Positions 53,601 to 59,838 of a stretch of 64,000 nucleotides of DNA are shown piece by piece (the first letter of the stretch is position 1; each line of letters begins with the position of its first letter). The notes below the pieces were generated by a model. It saw only the letters and a program-made list of their open reading frames with translations. It had not been told where the DNA came from and ran no database searches. The translations under genes were made by a program, and so were the position numbers. Origin of the DNA: Micromonospora purpureochromogenes. GTDB taxonomy: Bacteria; Actinomycetota; Actinomycetes; Mycobacteriales; Micromonosporaceae. The DNA lies in contig NZ_LT607410.1 in NCBI RefSeq assembly GCF_900091515.1, forward strand, positions 2,108,001 to 2,172,000, in the 5' to 3' direction.

Positions 53601-53950
53601 GCCTGCTGGCCGTCGGTGAGGATGTCGCCGGAGGTGTTCAGGAACACCACGGCGCGGAACTGCTTGAGATGCGGCTCGTCGAACTTGCGGGCGTCGTCGG
53701 TCACCTCGACGGTGAACCGCCGGTCGGTGCCGAGCTGCCGGATCGCGTCCACTCCGGCGGTGGTGGCGGCGTGGCTGCCTCCGGCGGACCGGGTGAACAC
53801 GAGGACCTTGTAATCCATGCCGTTGCTGGCGGGCACCGGCGCGGCGAGCGCCGGCGTGGGCTGCGGTGGCGCGGTCGCGACGAGTGTCGCGCCGACGAGG
53901 GTGAGAAGGCTGAGGTAGGCGGTGGCCCTTCGGCCGGTGGGTCTGCGCAT
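50630..53950 (-). CDS. secreted ThuA-sugar dehydrogenase fusion with PKD and C-terminal beta domain
   Basis: A 1106-residue exported protein. Signal peptide to about residue 37; ThuA domain (about 45-270: VLVFTRSAGGSHAATTAG, DGGGFVGVHSAIEAEPGW, DHPVTWCKDYQGGRSFYTGLG); GSDH-type propeller (about 275-690: RVIQTDRRGGVRLHDP, MYGPAIDRDFATNKWVYLYYAPPL, RNPFRITLDKNDVAYVTDYSPD, NYGWPMC); PKD domain (about 700-785: FAWDFDGNGTTDSVDPNPSHTYTANGVYTARLTV); a short beta domain shared with the 40732 protein (LGHDQHGHG); and a CBM6-like end. No ricin domain. ATG 53950 has GAGG 5 nt upstream. It combines in one chain what the plus-strand genes at 40732 and 43674 split. Confidence 0.92.
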   Translation of the reverse strand: MRRPTGRRATAYLSLLTLVGATLVATAPPQPTPALAAPVPASNGMDYKVLVFTRSAGGSHAATTAGVDAIRQLGTDRRFTVEVTDDARKFDEPHLKQFRAVVFLNTSGDILTDGQQAAFEQYYRDGGGFVGVHSAIEAEPGWSFLDKVLGTRATGAATSASPATVTVADRVHPASERLPERWAHTDRWYNFADNVRGVSHVLATVDEKTYAGGSMGFDHPVTWCKDYQGGRSFYTGLGATPESYGSTDLRAHLGGAIQWAAGVTDGDCGATVLANYQMTVIGAQPNVNEPIGFDTLPDGRVIQTDRRGGVRLHDPESNESTVLAQIPVYTHSEDGMYGPAIDRDFATNKWVYLYYAPPLDTPTGSAPTTSTDPTTWDRWKGYFQLSRYKFVDGETPSLDLSTEQKILQVPVDRGACCHVAGDIAFDSKNNLWLVTGDDTPAGGGGSGGFSPHNDSVSATGVYQAPFVDARRSSANTNDLRGKVLRVAVGADGSYTVPAGNLFPAGTEKARPEIYAMGLRNPFRITLDKNDVAYVTDYSPDSSTAAVGRGPAGTGRMMVIDKPANYGWPMCVQPNLPYIEMNWTTSPISPVAPFDCATPKNTSRHNTGLTDLPTVEKSELWYSFQAPTPCPESYLSTPTQTCPVLFPELGTGGVGPHGAARYDFDPELRSETKFPEYYDGAVFFGEFTRDTLKEVRLDAKGDILKINNVLNCGQAPTTATKPFLCDNPMDMKWGADGNFYLLTYGDGFFNVNPDAAMLKFSYVKGLRAPSAVLTATPTNGIAPLTVAFSSEGSKDPDPADSISFAWDFDGNGTTDSVDPNPSHTYTANGVYTARLTVTDSSGKSASANTTITVGNTAPTVTVNTPLEGGFFSWGDDIPWSVTVADPEDGPVDCAKVEVTFVLGHDQHGHGEANQFGCSGVLPTDPDDASHGGYIHGVVSASYTDGGANGQPALTTVDQQIVQAKRQEVEFATDESGTTVGTSADTGGGQQRGSLDPGDWIAVNNTVNLHDMQSVTLRTSGGSAATAGQPRFGVEFRLDSPTGPLLAAATVAATTGNNAFTSTGVPITDPGGTHRLYLVFRTVPGGPTSGLGNLNWVEFTGQGIGVAP

Positions 53951-54109
53951 CGAACCTCGCTCTGGTCGGGGCGGGTCCGCCTCAGCGCCGTCGCTGAGGA
54001 GGGTCGCTACGAGTACCAAGAGCCTGGCCAGGTTCTACGCAGGACGATATTTGCGCAGCGGACCAAAGAGAAGGGGTTGACGGCAGAAGTTTTCGATGTT
54101 TCGTGCGAA

Positions 54110-54132
54110 CTTTTGCTTCAAACCGGCGAAAG
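54110..54132 (-). promoter_or_regulatory. weak operator-like site upstream of the fusion gene
   Basis: CTTTTG (54110-54115) and CGAAAG (54127-54132) are the same half-sites as in the two 26-bp palindromes but 11 nt apart, not 10, and the downstream TATGGA box is missing. The right part CAAAAGTT (minus strand) matches exactly. A possible third, weaker member of the regulon, about 160 nt from the start codon. Confidence 0.4.
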
Positions 54133-54185
54133 TGGCACCGGCGGGAGTGGACAGCGCCTGAGCTGCCGCTGTTTCCGCCCACACG

Positions 54186-54222
54186 CCAGCGGGCCGGTCG
54201 TCGATGACGACCGGCCCGCTGG
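54186..54222. terminator. hairpin terminator after YtxH-like gene
   Basis: Perfect 17-bp stem, 54186-54202 with 54206-54222, loop GAT, 9 nt from the end of the minus-strand YtxH-like gene. Confidence 0.88.
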
Positions 54223-54231
54223 AAGGTGCGG

Positions 54232-54624
54232 TTAGAGGGTGCTGGCGTTGGTGCCCGGGCCCGACGGCTTGGGCCGCGAGGTGGTGGACGACGACGAGCT
54301 GGGGGAGCTCGACGAGCTGCCCGACTTCGCGCCGATGGTGGCCGGCGTGCCCGCGAACGCGTCGTCCGCCGCGGTCAGCTCCTGCTTGTTGCCGTTGCCG
54401 GTGCCCAGCTTCTCGCCGAGCTTGGACTGGCCGAGCTTGTCCTTGCCCTCGCTGTAGAGCCGGGTCGCCTGGGCCTGTGCGACACCCGCCGCCTCCTGGA
54501 CGGTCGGGTGGTCGAGCACCTTACGGCCCCGGACGACCAGCTCCTCGTACTTCTCCCGGCCGGCACGGGCGCCCAGGACGAAGCCCGCAGCCAGCCCGCC
54601 AAGGAACATGATCTTTCCGCGCAT
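54232..54624 (-). CDS. YtxH-like small membrane-anchored protein
   Basis: A 130-residue protein. An N-terminal hydrophobic helix (IMFLGGLAAGFVLGARAG) followed by GREKYEELVVRGRKV is the YtxH-like signature, seen in stress-related membrane proteins. A charged helical middle and a Ser-rich, disordered tail (SGSSSSSPSSSSS) follow. ATG 54624 has AAGGAG upstream. Single gene with its own terminator; role unknown. Confidence 0.8.
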   Translation of the reverse strand: MRGKIMFLGGLAAGFVLGARAGREKYEELVVRGRKVLDHPTVQEAAGVAQAQATRLYSEGKDKLGQSKLGEKLGTGNGNKQELTAADDAFAGTPATIGAKSGSSSSSPSSSSSTTSRPKPSGPGTNASTL

Positions 54625-54855
54625 GGCGGCTCCTTTCGTACCTGACGCTCCGCCGTTCCCGCCCGGAGATCCGGTCGGGACCGACCATGTCGCGCCCTAG
54701 TCCTCTGTCGGCAGCTAACTACCCATCCTGCTCCGCGCTCATGCCTGGTTGTGCCGTGATGACGATTTGTCCGGTTTTATTCCTGCCGTGTCGCACCCCT
54801 CCACTGCGAGGGCTCGTGGCGATAACCCCCTGGACCAGACCCCCCGGGAATCCTG

Positions 54856-54861
54856 TACTCT
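54856..54861 (+). promoter_or_regulatory. candidate -10 box of tRNA-Asn
   Basis: TACTCT with a weak -35 (TGGACC at about 54831) lies 49 nt before the tRNA. The rest of the gap 54625-54909 shows no gene; it also holds the promoter of the YtxH-like gene. Confidence 0.35.
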
Positions 54862-54909
54862 TGTGCCGTCGCCGAGCGCCGGGGAGATCCGGAGCGCGGT
54901 GACAAGCAG

Positions 54910-54982
54910 TCCCCCGTAGCTCAATTGGCAGAGCAGCCGGCTGTTAACCGGCAGGTTTTTGGTTCGAGTCCAAACGGGGGAG
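54910..54982 (+). tRNA. tRNA-Asn (GTT)
   Basis: A full cloverleaf of 73 nt: acceptor 54910-54916 with 54975-54981 (TCCCCCG/CGGGGGA), anticodon stem GCCGG/CCGGC around the loop CTGTTAA with anticodon GTT at 54943-54945, T arm with GGTTCGAGTCC, discriminator G. The CCA end is not encoded. Confidence 0.97.
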
Positions 54983-54994
54983 CTCACGCACCCG

Positions 54995-55030
54995 CGCCCG
55001 TCGGCCCCGCCGACGGGCGTTTCTCGTTTC
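54995..55030 (+). terminator. intrinsic terminator after tRNA-Asn
   Basis: Perfect 11-bp stem, 54995-55005 with 55009-55019, loop CCC, followed by TTTCTCGTTT. Confidence 0.92.
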
Positions 55031-55082
55031 CCACCCCCCCGCCGCCCACCACCTCGGCTACCCGTCCGGCCGAGACCCTCCC

Positions 55083-55142
55083 GGTGATCAAGAAGTTCGC
55101 GTCACCGACGGGCCGTCCGTAGACGCAAACCTCTTGGTCATC
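55083..55142. repeat. palindromic repeat family A, copy 2
   Basis: Inverted repeat with arms 55083-55103 and 55122-55142 and an 18-nt loop. The left arm is identical to copy 1 (1761-1781) at 20 of 21 positions and the right arm is also closely similar, while the loops differ. Located between the tRNA-Asn terminator and the MMPL gene. Confidence 0.8.
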
Positions 55143-55273
55143 GACGGAGGCGGACCGTGGCGGGCGGGCGTCCGGTTTCGGCCCGCTGGGGCGTGCTCGG
55201 GCGGCAGGATGGGCGATGTCGACTTAGACTCCCGCTGCGTCGATTGGTGCGTCGATTCAAGGGACGGGTGGAG

Positions 55274-57397
55274 ATGGCCGGAAGACGGGGACCTGGCGCG
55301 GCGATGCTGATCGCGGTGCTGGTGGTGCTCGGCTGGCTGGTGGTCGGCGGGATCGCCGGACCGTACTCCGGGAAGCTGGGCGAGGTCGCCACCAACGACA
55401 ACGCCTCGTTCCTGCCCGCCGAAGCCGAGGCGACCCGGGCCCAGGAACTCGCCGGCGGCTTCGTGGAGCGGGAGAGCACCCCGGCGCTGGTGGTCTACGA
55501 GCGCGGCTCCGGCATCACCGACGCCGACAAGCAGCGGGCTGCCGCCGACACCGCGCGGTTCGGCCAGGTTCCCGGCGTGCTCGGGCCGCTGCCGCCGCCG
55601 ATCCCCAGCCAGGACGGTCAGGCGCTCCAGGTCGTCGTGCCGATCGACGAGGCTGAGGGCGAGGCGATCGGCCGGGTGGTCGAGGAGCTGCGCGGGATCG
55701 TCGGCGGCGACCGGGACGGGCTCACCGTCGACGTCGCCGGACCGGCCGGGCTGCTGGCCGACCTGATCGAGGTGTTCGGCGCCATCGACGGGCCGCTGCT
55801 GCTGGTCACCCTGGTCGTGGTGCTGGTGATCCTGCTGATCGTCTACCGCAGCCCGGTGCTCTGGCTCTTTCCGTTGCTCGCGGCGGGGATGTCGTACGCG
55901 CTGGCGTCGGTGTTCGTCTACTACCTGGCGAAGAACGACGTGATCAAACTGAACGGGCAGGCGCAGGGCATCCTGACCGTGCTGGTCTTCGGCGCCGGCA
56001 CCGACTACGCGTTGCTGCTGATCGGCCGCTACCGGGAGGAACTGCACCGGCACGAGCGGCCCTGGGACGCGATGAAGACCGCCTGGCGGGGCGCCGCCCC
56101 GGCGATCATCGCCTCCGGAGCCACCGTGATCGTCAGCCTGCTCTGCCTGCTGCTGTCCAGCCTCAACTCCAACCGGGCGCTGGGTCCGGTCGCCGCCGTC
56201 GGCATCGCCGCCACGCTGGTCGTGATGCTCACCTTCCTGCCGGCGCTGCTGGTGCTCGGCGGCCGGTGGGCGTTCTGGCCCCGCCGCCCCCGCGCCGACC
56301 AGGCCGACCCGCGGACCGAAAACGGCATCTGGAGCCGGATCGCCGGCTTCGTCGCCCGGCGCGCCCGCCCGGTCTGGTTGGTGACCGCCGCGGCGCTGGC
56401 CCTGCTCACCCTCGGCCTGACCCAGCTCGGCGTCACCACACTCGGCCAGTCCGACCTGTTCACCAACCGGACCGACTCGGTCGCCGGCCAGGAGGTCATC
56501 GCCCGGCACTACCCGGCCGGCACCGGCAGCCCGGCGACCATCTTCACCAACCAGCAGGCCGCCCAGGAGGTCGCCCGGGTGGCCCAGGGCGTCCCCGGCG
56601 TCGCCGCCGTACGGCCGGTGACCGGTGAGCGGGCCGGCCCACCCCAGGAGAACGCGCCCCCCAAGGTGGTCGACGGCAAGGTGCAGCTGGAGGCGACGCT
56701 GTCCGACCCGCCGGACAGCGACGGGGCGGAACGGGCCATCCGCGACCTGCGGGTGGCGGTGCACCGGGTCGCCGGCGCCGACGCCGTGGTCGGCGGGTTC
56801 ACCGCGATCAACGTGGACACCTCCGCCGCCTCCACCCGGGACCGCAACGTGATCATCCCGGTGGTGCTGCTGGTCATCGCGGTGATCCTGGCCCTGCTGC
56901 TGCGCGCCCTGCTCGCCCCGGTGCTGCTGATCGCCACCGTGGTGCTGTCGTTCCTGGCCACCCTCGGCCTCTGCGCGCTGATCTTCCGGTACGTCTTCGA
57001 CTTCCCCGGGGTCGACGCGTCCTTCCCGCTCTTCGCGTTCGTCTTCCTGGTCGCCCTCGGCATCGACTACAACATCTTCCTGATGAGCCGGGTCCGCGAG
57101 GAGTCGGTCAAGCGGGGCACCCGGGCCGGGGTGCTGGCCGGCCTCGCCGTGACCGGCGGGGTGATCACCTCCGCCGGCGTCGTGCTCGCCGCGACCTTCT
57201 CCGCCCTGGCCGTCCTGCCGCTGGTGGTGCTGGTGGAACTCGGCGTGGCGGTGGCGGTGGGCGTACTGCTGGACACCATCGTGGTCCGCTCGCTGCTGGT
57301 GCCCGCGCTGTCGTACGACATCGGGCCGAAAATCTGGTGGCCGAGCCGGCTGGCCCGGACGGCCCGGACCGGGACGGAGGCCGGGCATGCTGGCTGA
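55274..57397 (+). CDS. MMPL family RND transporter
   Basis: A 707-residue inner-membrane exporter of the MmpL/RND type with about 12 helices in two halves: one helix, a periplasmic loop, five or six helices with FGAGTDYALLLIGRYREEL (proton-relay Asp-Tyr pair), then the repeat with LGIDYNIFLMSRVREE. MMPL proteins export lipids and related hydrophobic compounds. ATG 55274 directly follows GGTGGAG; GTG 55247 and TTG 55244 are in frame, and TAGACT at 55225-55230 could be a -10 box for one of these as near-leaderless start. It overlaps the FAD oxidoreductase gene by 11 nt. Confidence 0.93.
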   Translation: MAGRRGPGAAMLIAVLVVLGWLVVGGIAGPYSGKLGEVATNDNASFLPAEAEATRAQELAGGFVERESTPALVVYERGSGITDADKQRAAADTARFGQVPGVLGPLPPPIPSQDGQALQVVVPIDEAEGEAIGRVVEELRGIVGGDRDGLTVDVAGPAGLLADLIEVFGAIDGPLLLVTLVVVLVILLIVYRSPVLWLFPLLAAGMSYALASVFVYYLAKNDVIKLNGQAQGILTVLVFGAGTDYALLLIGRYREELHRHERPWDAMKTAWRGAAPAIIASGATVIVSLLCLLLSSLNSNRALGPVAAVGIAATLVVMLTFLPALLVLGGRWAFWPRRPRADQADPRTENGIWSRIAGFVARRARPVWLVTAAALALLTLGLTQLGVTTLGQSDLFTNRTDSVAGQEVIARHYPAGTGSPATIFTNQQAAQEVARVAQGVPGVAAVRPVTGERAGPPQENAPPKVVDGKVQLEATLSDPPDSDGAERAIRDLRVAVHRVAGADAVVGGFTAINVDTSAASTRDRNVIIPVVLLVIAVILALLLRALLAPVLLIATVVLSFLATLGLCALIFRYVFDFPGVDASFPLFAFVFLVALGIDYNIFLMSRVREESVKRGTRAGVLAGLAVTGGVITSAGVVLAATFSALAVLPLVVLVELGVAVAVGVLLDTIVVRSLLVPALSYDIGPKIWWPSRLARTARTGTEAGHAG

Positions 57398-58628
57398 GAC
57401 GGACGTCGTCATCGTCGGCGGCGGCCTCGCCGGGCTGGCCGCCGCCCGGCGGCTGCACCGCGCCGGCGTGCCCTGGCGGCTGCTGGAGGCCGGTGGCCGG
57501 CTCGGCGGCCGAGTCGCCACCGACACGGTCGACGGCTACCTGCTGGACCGCGGCTTCCAGGTGTTGAACACCGCCTACCCGAGGCTGGGCACCCTGCTCG
57601 ACGTCGACAGCCTGGAGCTGGGCTGGTTCACCTCCGGGGTGCTGGTGCGCCGCGGCGACCGGCTCGATCGGCTGGTCAACCCGCTGCGCGAGCCCGGCGG
57701 CGCGCCCGGCACGGCCCTGGCCGGCATCGGCTCGCTGCTCGACCGGATCCGGTTCGCCGCCCTCGCCACCGGCTGCGCCACCCTGCCGAAGAGCCGGCTG
57801 CTCACCGCTCCGGAGACCACCACCGAAGCCGCGCTGCGCCGGGCCGGGCTCTCCGACACGATCATCGAGGAACTGCTGCGGCCGTTCCTCTCCGGCGTCC
57901 TCATCGACCGGGAGCTGGAGACCTCCAGCCACGTGCTGGCGATGATCCTGCGCTCCTTCGCGCGCGGCCGGATCGGCCTCCCCGCCCGGGGGATGGCCGC
58001 GCTGCCCCGGGCCGTCGCCGAACCGCTGCCCGCCGACCTGATCGAGCTGGACACCCCGGTCGCCGAGGTCGCGCCCGGCCGGGTCCGCACCCAGGCCGGC
58101 GACATCGGCTGCCGCGCCGTCGTGGTCGCCGTGGACCCGCCCGCGGCGGGAATGCTGCTGCCCACCCTGGCCCGGGTACGCATGCACAGCTACACGACCT
58201 ACTACCACAGCACGCCGGAGGCGCCGCTCGACGAGCCGATCCTGCTGGTCGACGGGGACCGGCGGGAAATGGTCGCCAACACCGTCGTGGTCAGCAACGC
58301 CGCCCCGACGTACGCGCCGGCCGGGCGGCACCTGGTGGCCACCTCGGTGGTCGGCCCGAGCGCCCCGCCCGAGCCGGCGATCCGGCGCGAGCTGGACCGG
58401 CTCTACGGACGCTCCACCGCGGACTGGACCCACCTGACGACCGTCGAGGTCCCCGCCGCGCTGCCCGCCGCGCCGCCGCCGCAGGGGCGACTGCGCAAGC
58501 CGGTGGCGCTCGGCGACGGGCTGTTCGTGGCCGGCGACCACCGGGACAGCCCATCGATCCAGGGGGCGCTGGCCAGCGGCTGGCGGACGGCCGGGGCGGT
58601 GCTGACGGAGCTGCGCGCGGTGGGGTGA
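57387..58628 (+). CDS. FAD-dependent oxidoreductase, amine-oxidase/desaturase-like
   Basis: A 413-residue flavoprotein. The N-terminal dinucleotide-binding motif VVIVGGGLAGLAAARRL with RLLEAGGRLGGRVAT and the C-terminal GDGLFVAGDHRDSPSIQGALASGWRTAGAV are the signature of the NAD(P)-binding-like flavin amine oxidase, phytoene desaturase and protoporphyrinogen oxidase group. The missing HCO3-type or Lys residues do not allow a substrate call. Coupled to the MMPL exporter by an 11-nt overlap, so it may modify the exported lipid. Confidence 0.9.
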   Translation: MLAETDVVIVGGGLAGLAAARRLHRAGVPWRLLEAGGRLGGRVATDTVDGYLLDRGFQVLNTAYPRLGTLLDVDSLELGWFTSGVLVRRGDRLDRLVNPLREPGGAPGTALAGIGSLLDRIRFAALATGCATLPKSRLLTAPETTTEAALRRAGLSDTIIEELLRPFLSGVLIDRELETSSHVLAMILRSFARGRIGLPARGMAALPRAVAEPLPADLIELDTPVAEVAPGRVRTQAGDIGCRAVVVAVDPPAAGMLLPTLARVRMHSYTTYYHSTPEAPLDEPILLVDGDRREMVANTVVVSNAAPTYAPAGRHLVATSVVGPSAPPEPAIRRELDRLYGRSTADWTHLTTVEVPAALPAAPPPQGRLRKPVALGDGLFVAGDHRDSPSIQGALASGWRTAGAVLTELRAVG

Positions 58629-58757
58629 TTCCGGGCCCGCTCCGGCGGCTGCTGACTGTTATCCTCGCGTAGCCCATCGTGCTGGCACGGGTGTCGGTTG
58701 TGCCGGTTCGGTGGTGGCCGGTGATCCGCCGAGCGGGTTACGATCCGGCGCGGTATC

Positions 58758-58834
58758 GGGGCGGTAGCTCAGCCGGTTAGAGCAGGGGACTCATAATCCC
58801 TCGGTCGCGGGTTCGAGTCCCGCCCGCCCCACCA
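58758..58834 (+). tRNA. tRNA-Ile2 (CAT, lysidine-modified)
   Basis: Full cloverleaf with encoded CCA: acceptor 58758-58764 with 58824-58830 (GGGGCGG/CCGCCCC), T arm GCGGG/CCCGC, discriminator A 58831, CCA 58832-58834. Anticodon CAT in loop CTCATAA. The anticodon-arm and variable region (GACTCATAATC, then TCGGTCG) resembles E. coli ileX and not elongator tRNA-Met, so Ile2 read after lysidine modification by TilS is most likely; Met is the alternative. Confidence 0.85.
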
Positions 58835-58908
58835 CCTGCGAAAACGGAGATCGACCCGGTTTCGCAACACTGCACAACGCTCGTCGAGCGAGGTATTGTG
58901 CGACCTTA

Positions 58909-59166
58909 TTGGAGACCGCCACCGCCACCGCCATCGATGACATTCGCACCCTTCTGCCGCACTGGCGGCGGCACCTGCGGGCCAAGAACCGCACCGAGGC
59001 CACCATCGACAGCCACCTGCGGTGCGGTGAATGGCACCGTCAACTACACGATGTCGACGCCGCTGCTGGGCCGGACTCCCTACGCATTAAGCCTTACCTG
59101 CGAAGCGACCGCGACAGACGACGGCTCGGTGAAGACCACCGTGAAGAACCGCCTGTAACCGCGTAG
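58909..59166 (+). pseudogene. tyrosine recombinase (integrase) remnant, N-terminal fragment
   Basis: An 85-residue frame from TTG 58909. IDDIRTLLPHWRRHLRAKNR followed by TEATIDSHLRCGEWHRQL matches the N-terminal SAM-like core-binding domain of tyrosine recombinases; after about residue 50 the match ends and no catalytic domain (Arg, His-x-x-Arg, Tyr) follows on either strand. It lies 75 nt behind tRNA-Ile2, the usual place for an integrase of a tRNA-targeting element. A truncated relic. Confidence 0.65.
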
Positions 59167-59187
59167 GGAGCTGGCCCCGGACACAAC

Positions 59188-59225
59188 GAAGAGCCCCGCC
59201 GATCCGAAGGTGAGCGGGGCTCTTC
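59188..59225. terminator. terminator-like hairpin
   Basis: Perfect 12-bp stem, 59188-59199 (GAAGAGCCCCGC) with 59214-59225, loop 14 nt. It would end transcription of the CHAT operon coming from the right. Confidence 0.7.
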
Positions 59226-59364
59226 ACGCAGGTCCTACCTTTCTACCTGGCAACGTGGCGTACAGGCTGCCCGAGGCGCTCGTAGTCGATGGAATTGCCT
59301 ATTGCCATCTGTTACGTAGAGCAAGGTCAACGCGTGCGCCCGTGTGGTCTCGTTGCCACCGGTC

Positions 59365-59838
59365 CTACTGCCCGGGCGGACGGTATGTGGCGATGAGTTT
59401 GCCCAGGAGGTTGCCGAGGGTGGAGTCGCGCATGCGGTGTTTGTGGATGCGAAGTTTCCAGTGGCCGTTGTCGGTGCGGGTGATGTCGACTTCGGTTTGG
59501 AGCGCGATGAGGATCAGGGCGCCGACGGCGAGGGTGGTGGGGTCAAAGCGGGTGGTGTCGGTTGGCAGTGCGATAGCGCGGCTGATGGTGTCGGAGTGGG
59601 TGGGTGCGAGGTAGGTGAGGGTGGCGCGGGCGAGGTCACCGGGGGTGGCAGGAGCCGCGTTGGGGTCGATGCCGTCGGTGGGGTCGGGGTTGGCGGCAGC
59701 GTGGTCGAGCTGGGTTTCGGTGTGGCGCAGGTGGGTGGGATCGGGCAGGTGGCCGGTGCTGTCCACAAGGAGGGCCAGGATGCGGATCGCGTCCTTGTCG
59801 GTGAGGGCCTTGATTTGTGTGCGGGTGCGTTCAGTCAT
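59365..59838 (-). CDS. small protein coupled to the CHAT-STAND gene
   Basis: A 157-residue protein whose ATG 59838 lies inside the end of the CHAT gene (8-nt overlap), so the two are translated together. The N-terminal 60 residues are helical and charged; the middle has a hydrophobic stretch [21 protein letters not shown] followed by [31 protein letters not shown] do not recognise the family; the C-terminal beta-strand and helix pattern resembles small adaptors found beside caspase-like and STAND proteins in actinobacteria. A partner or substrate of the CHAT protease is the likeliest role. Confidence 0.65.
   Translation of the reverse strand: MTERTRTQIKALTDKDAIRILALLVDSTGHLPDPTHLRHTETQLDHAAANPDPTDGIDPNAAPATPGDLARATLTYLAPTHSDTISRAIALPTDTTRFDPTTLAVGALILIALQTEVDITRTDNGHWKLRIHKHRMRDSTLGNLLGKLIATYRPPGQ

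Noticed and set aside
58898..59158. Second plus-strand frame over the integrase relic
   Set aside because: Its translation has no integrase similarity and starts with a poly-Pro shadow; the overlapping frame from 58909 carries the recognisable domain.
59243..59308. 22-codon minus-strand frame between the 157-residue gene and the terminator
   Set aside because: Reads a plausible short peptide (MAIGNSIDYERLGQPVRHVAR) but has no ribosome site or known relative; too short to support. The rest of 59226-59364 shows nothing.
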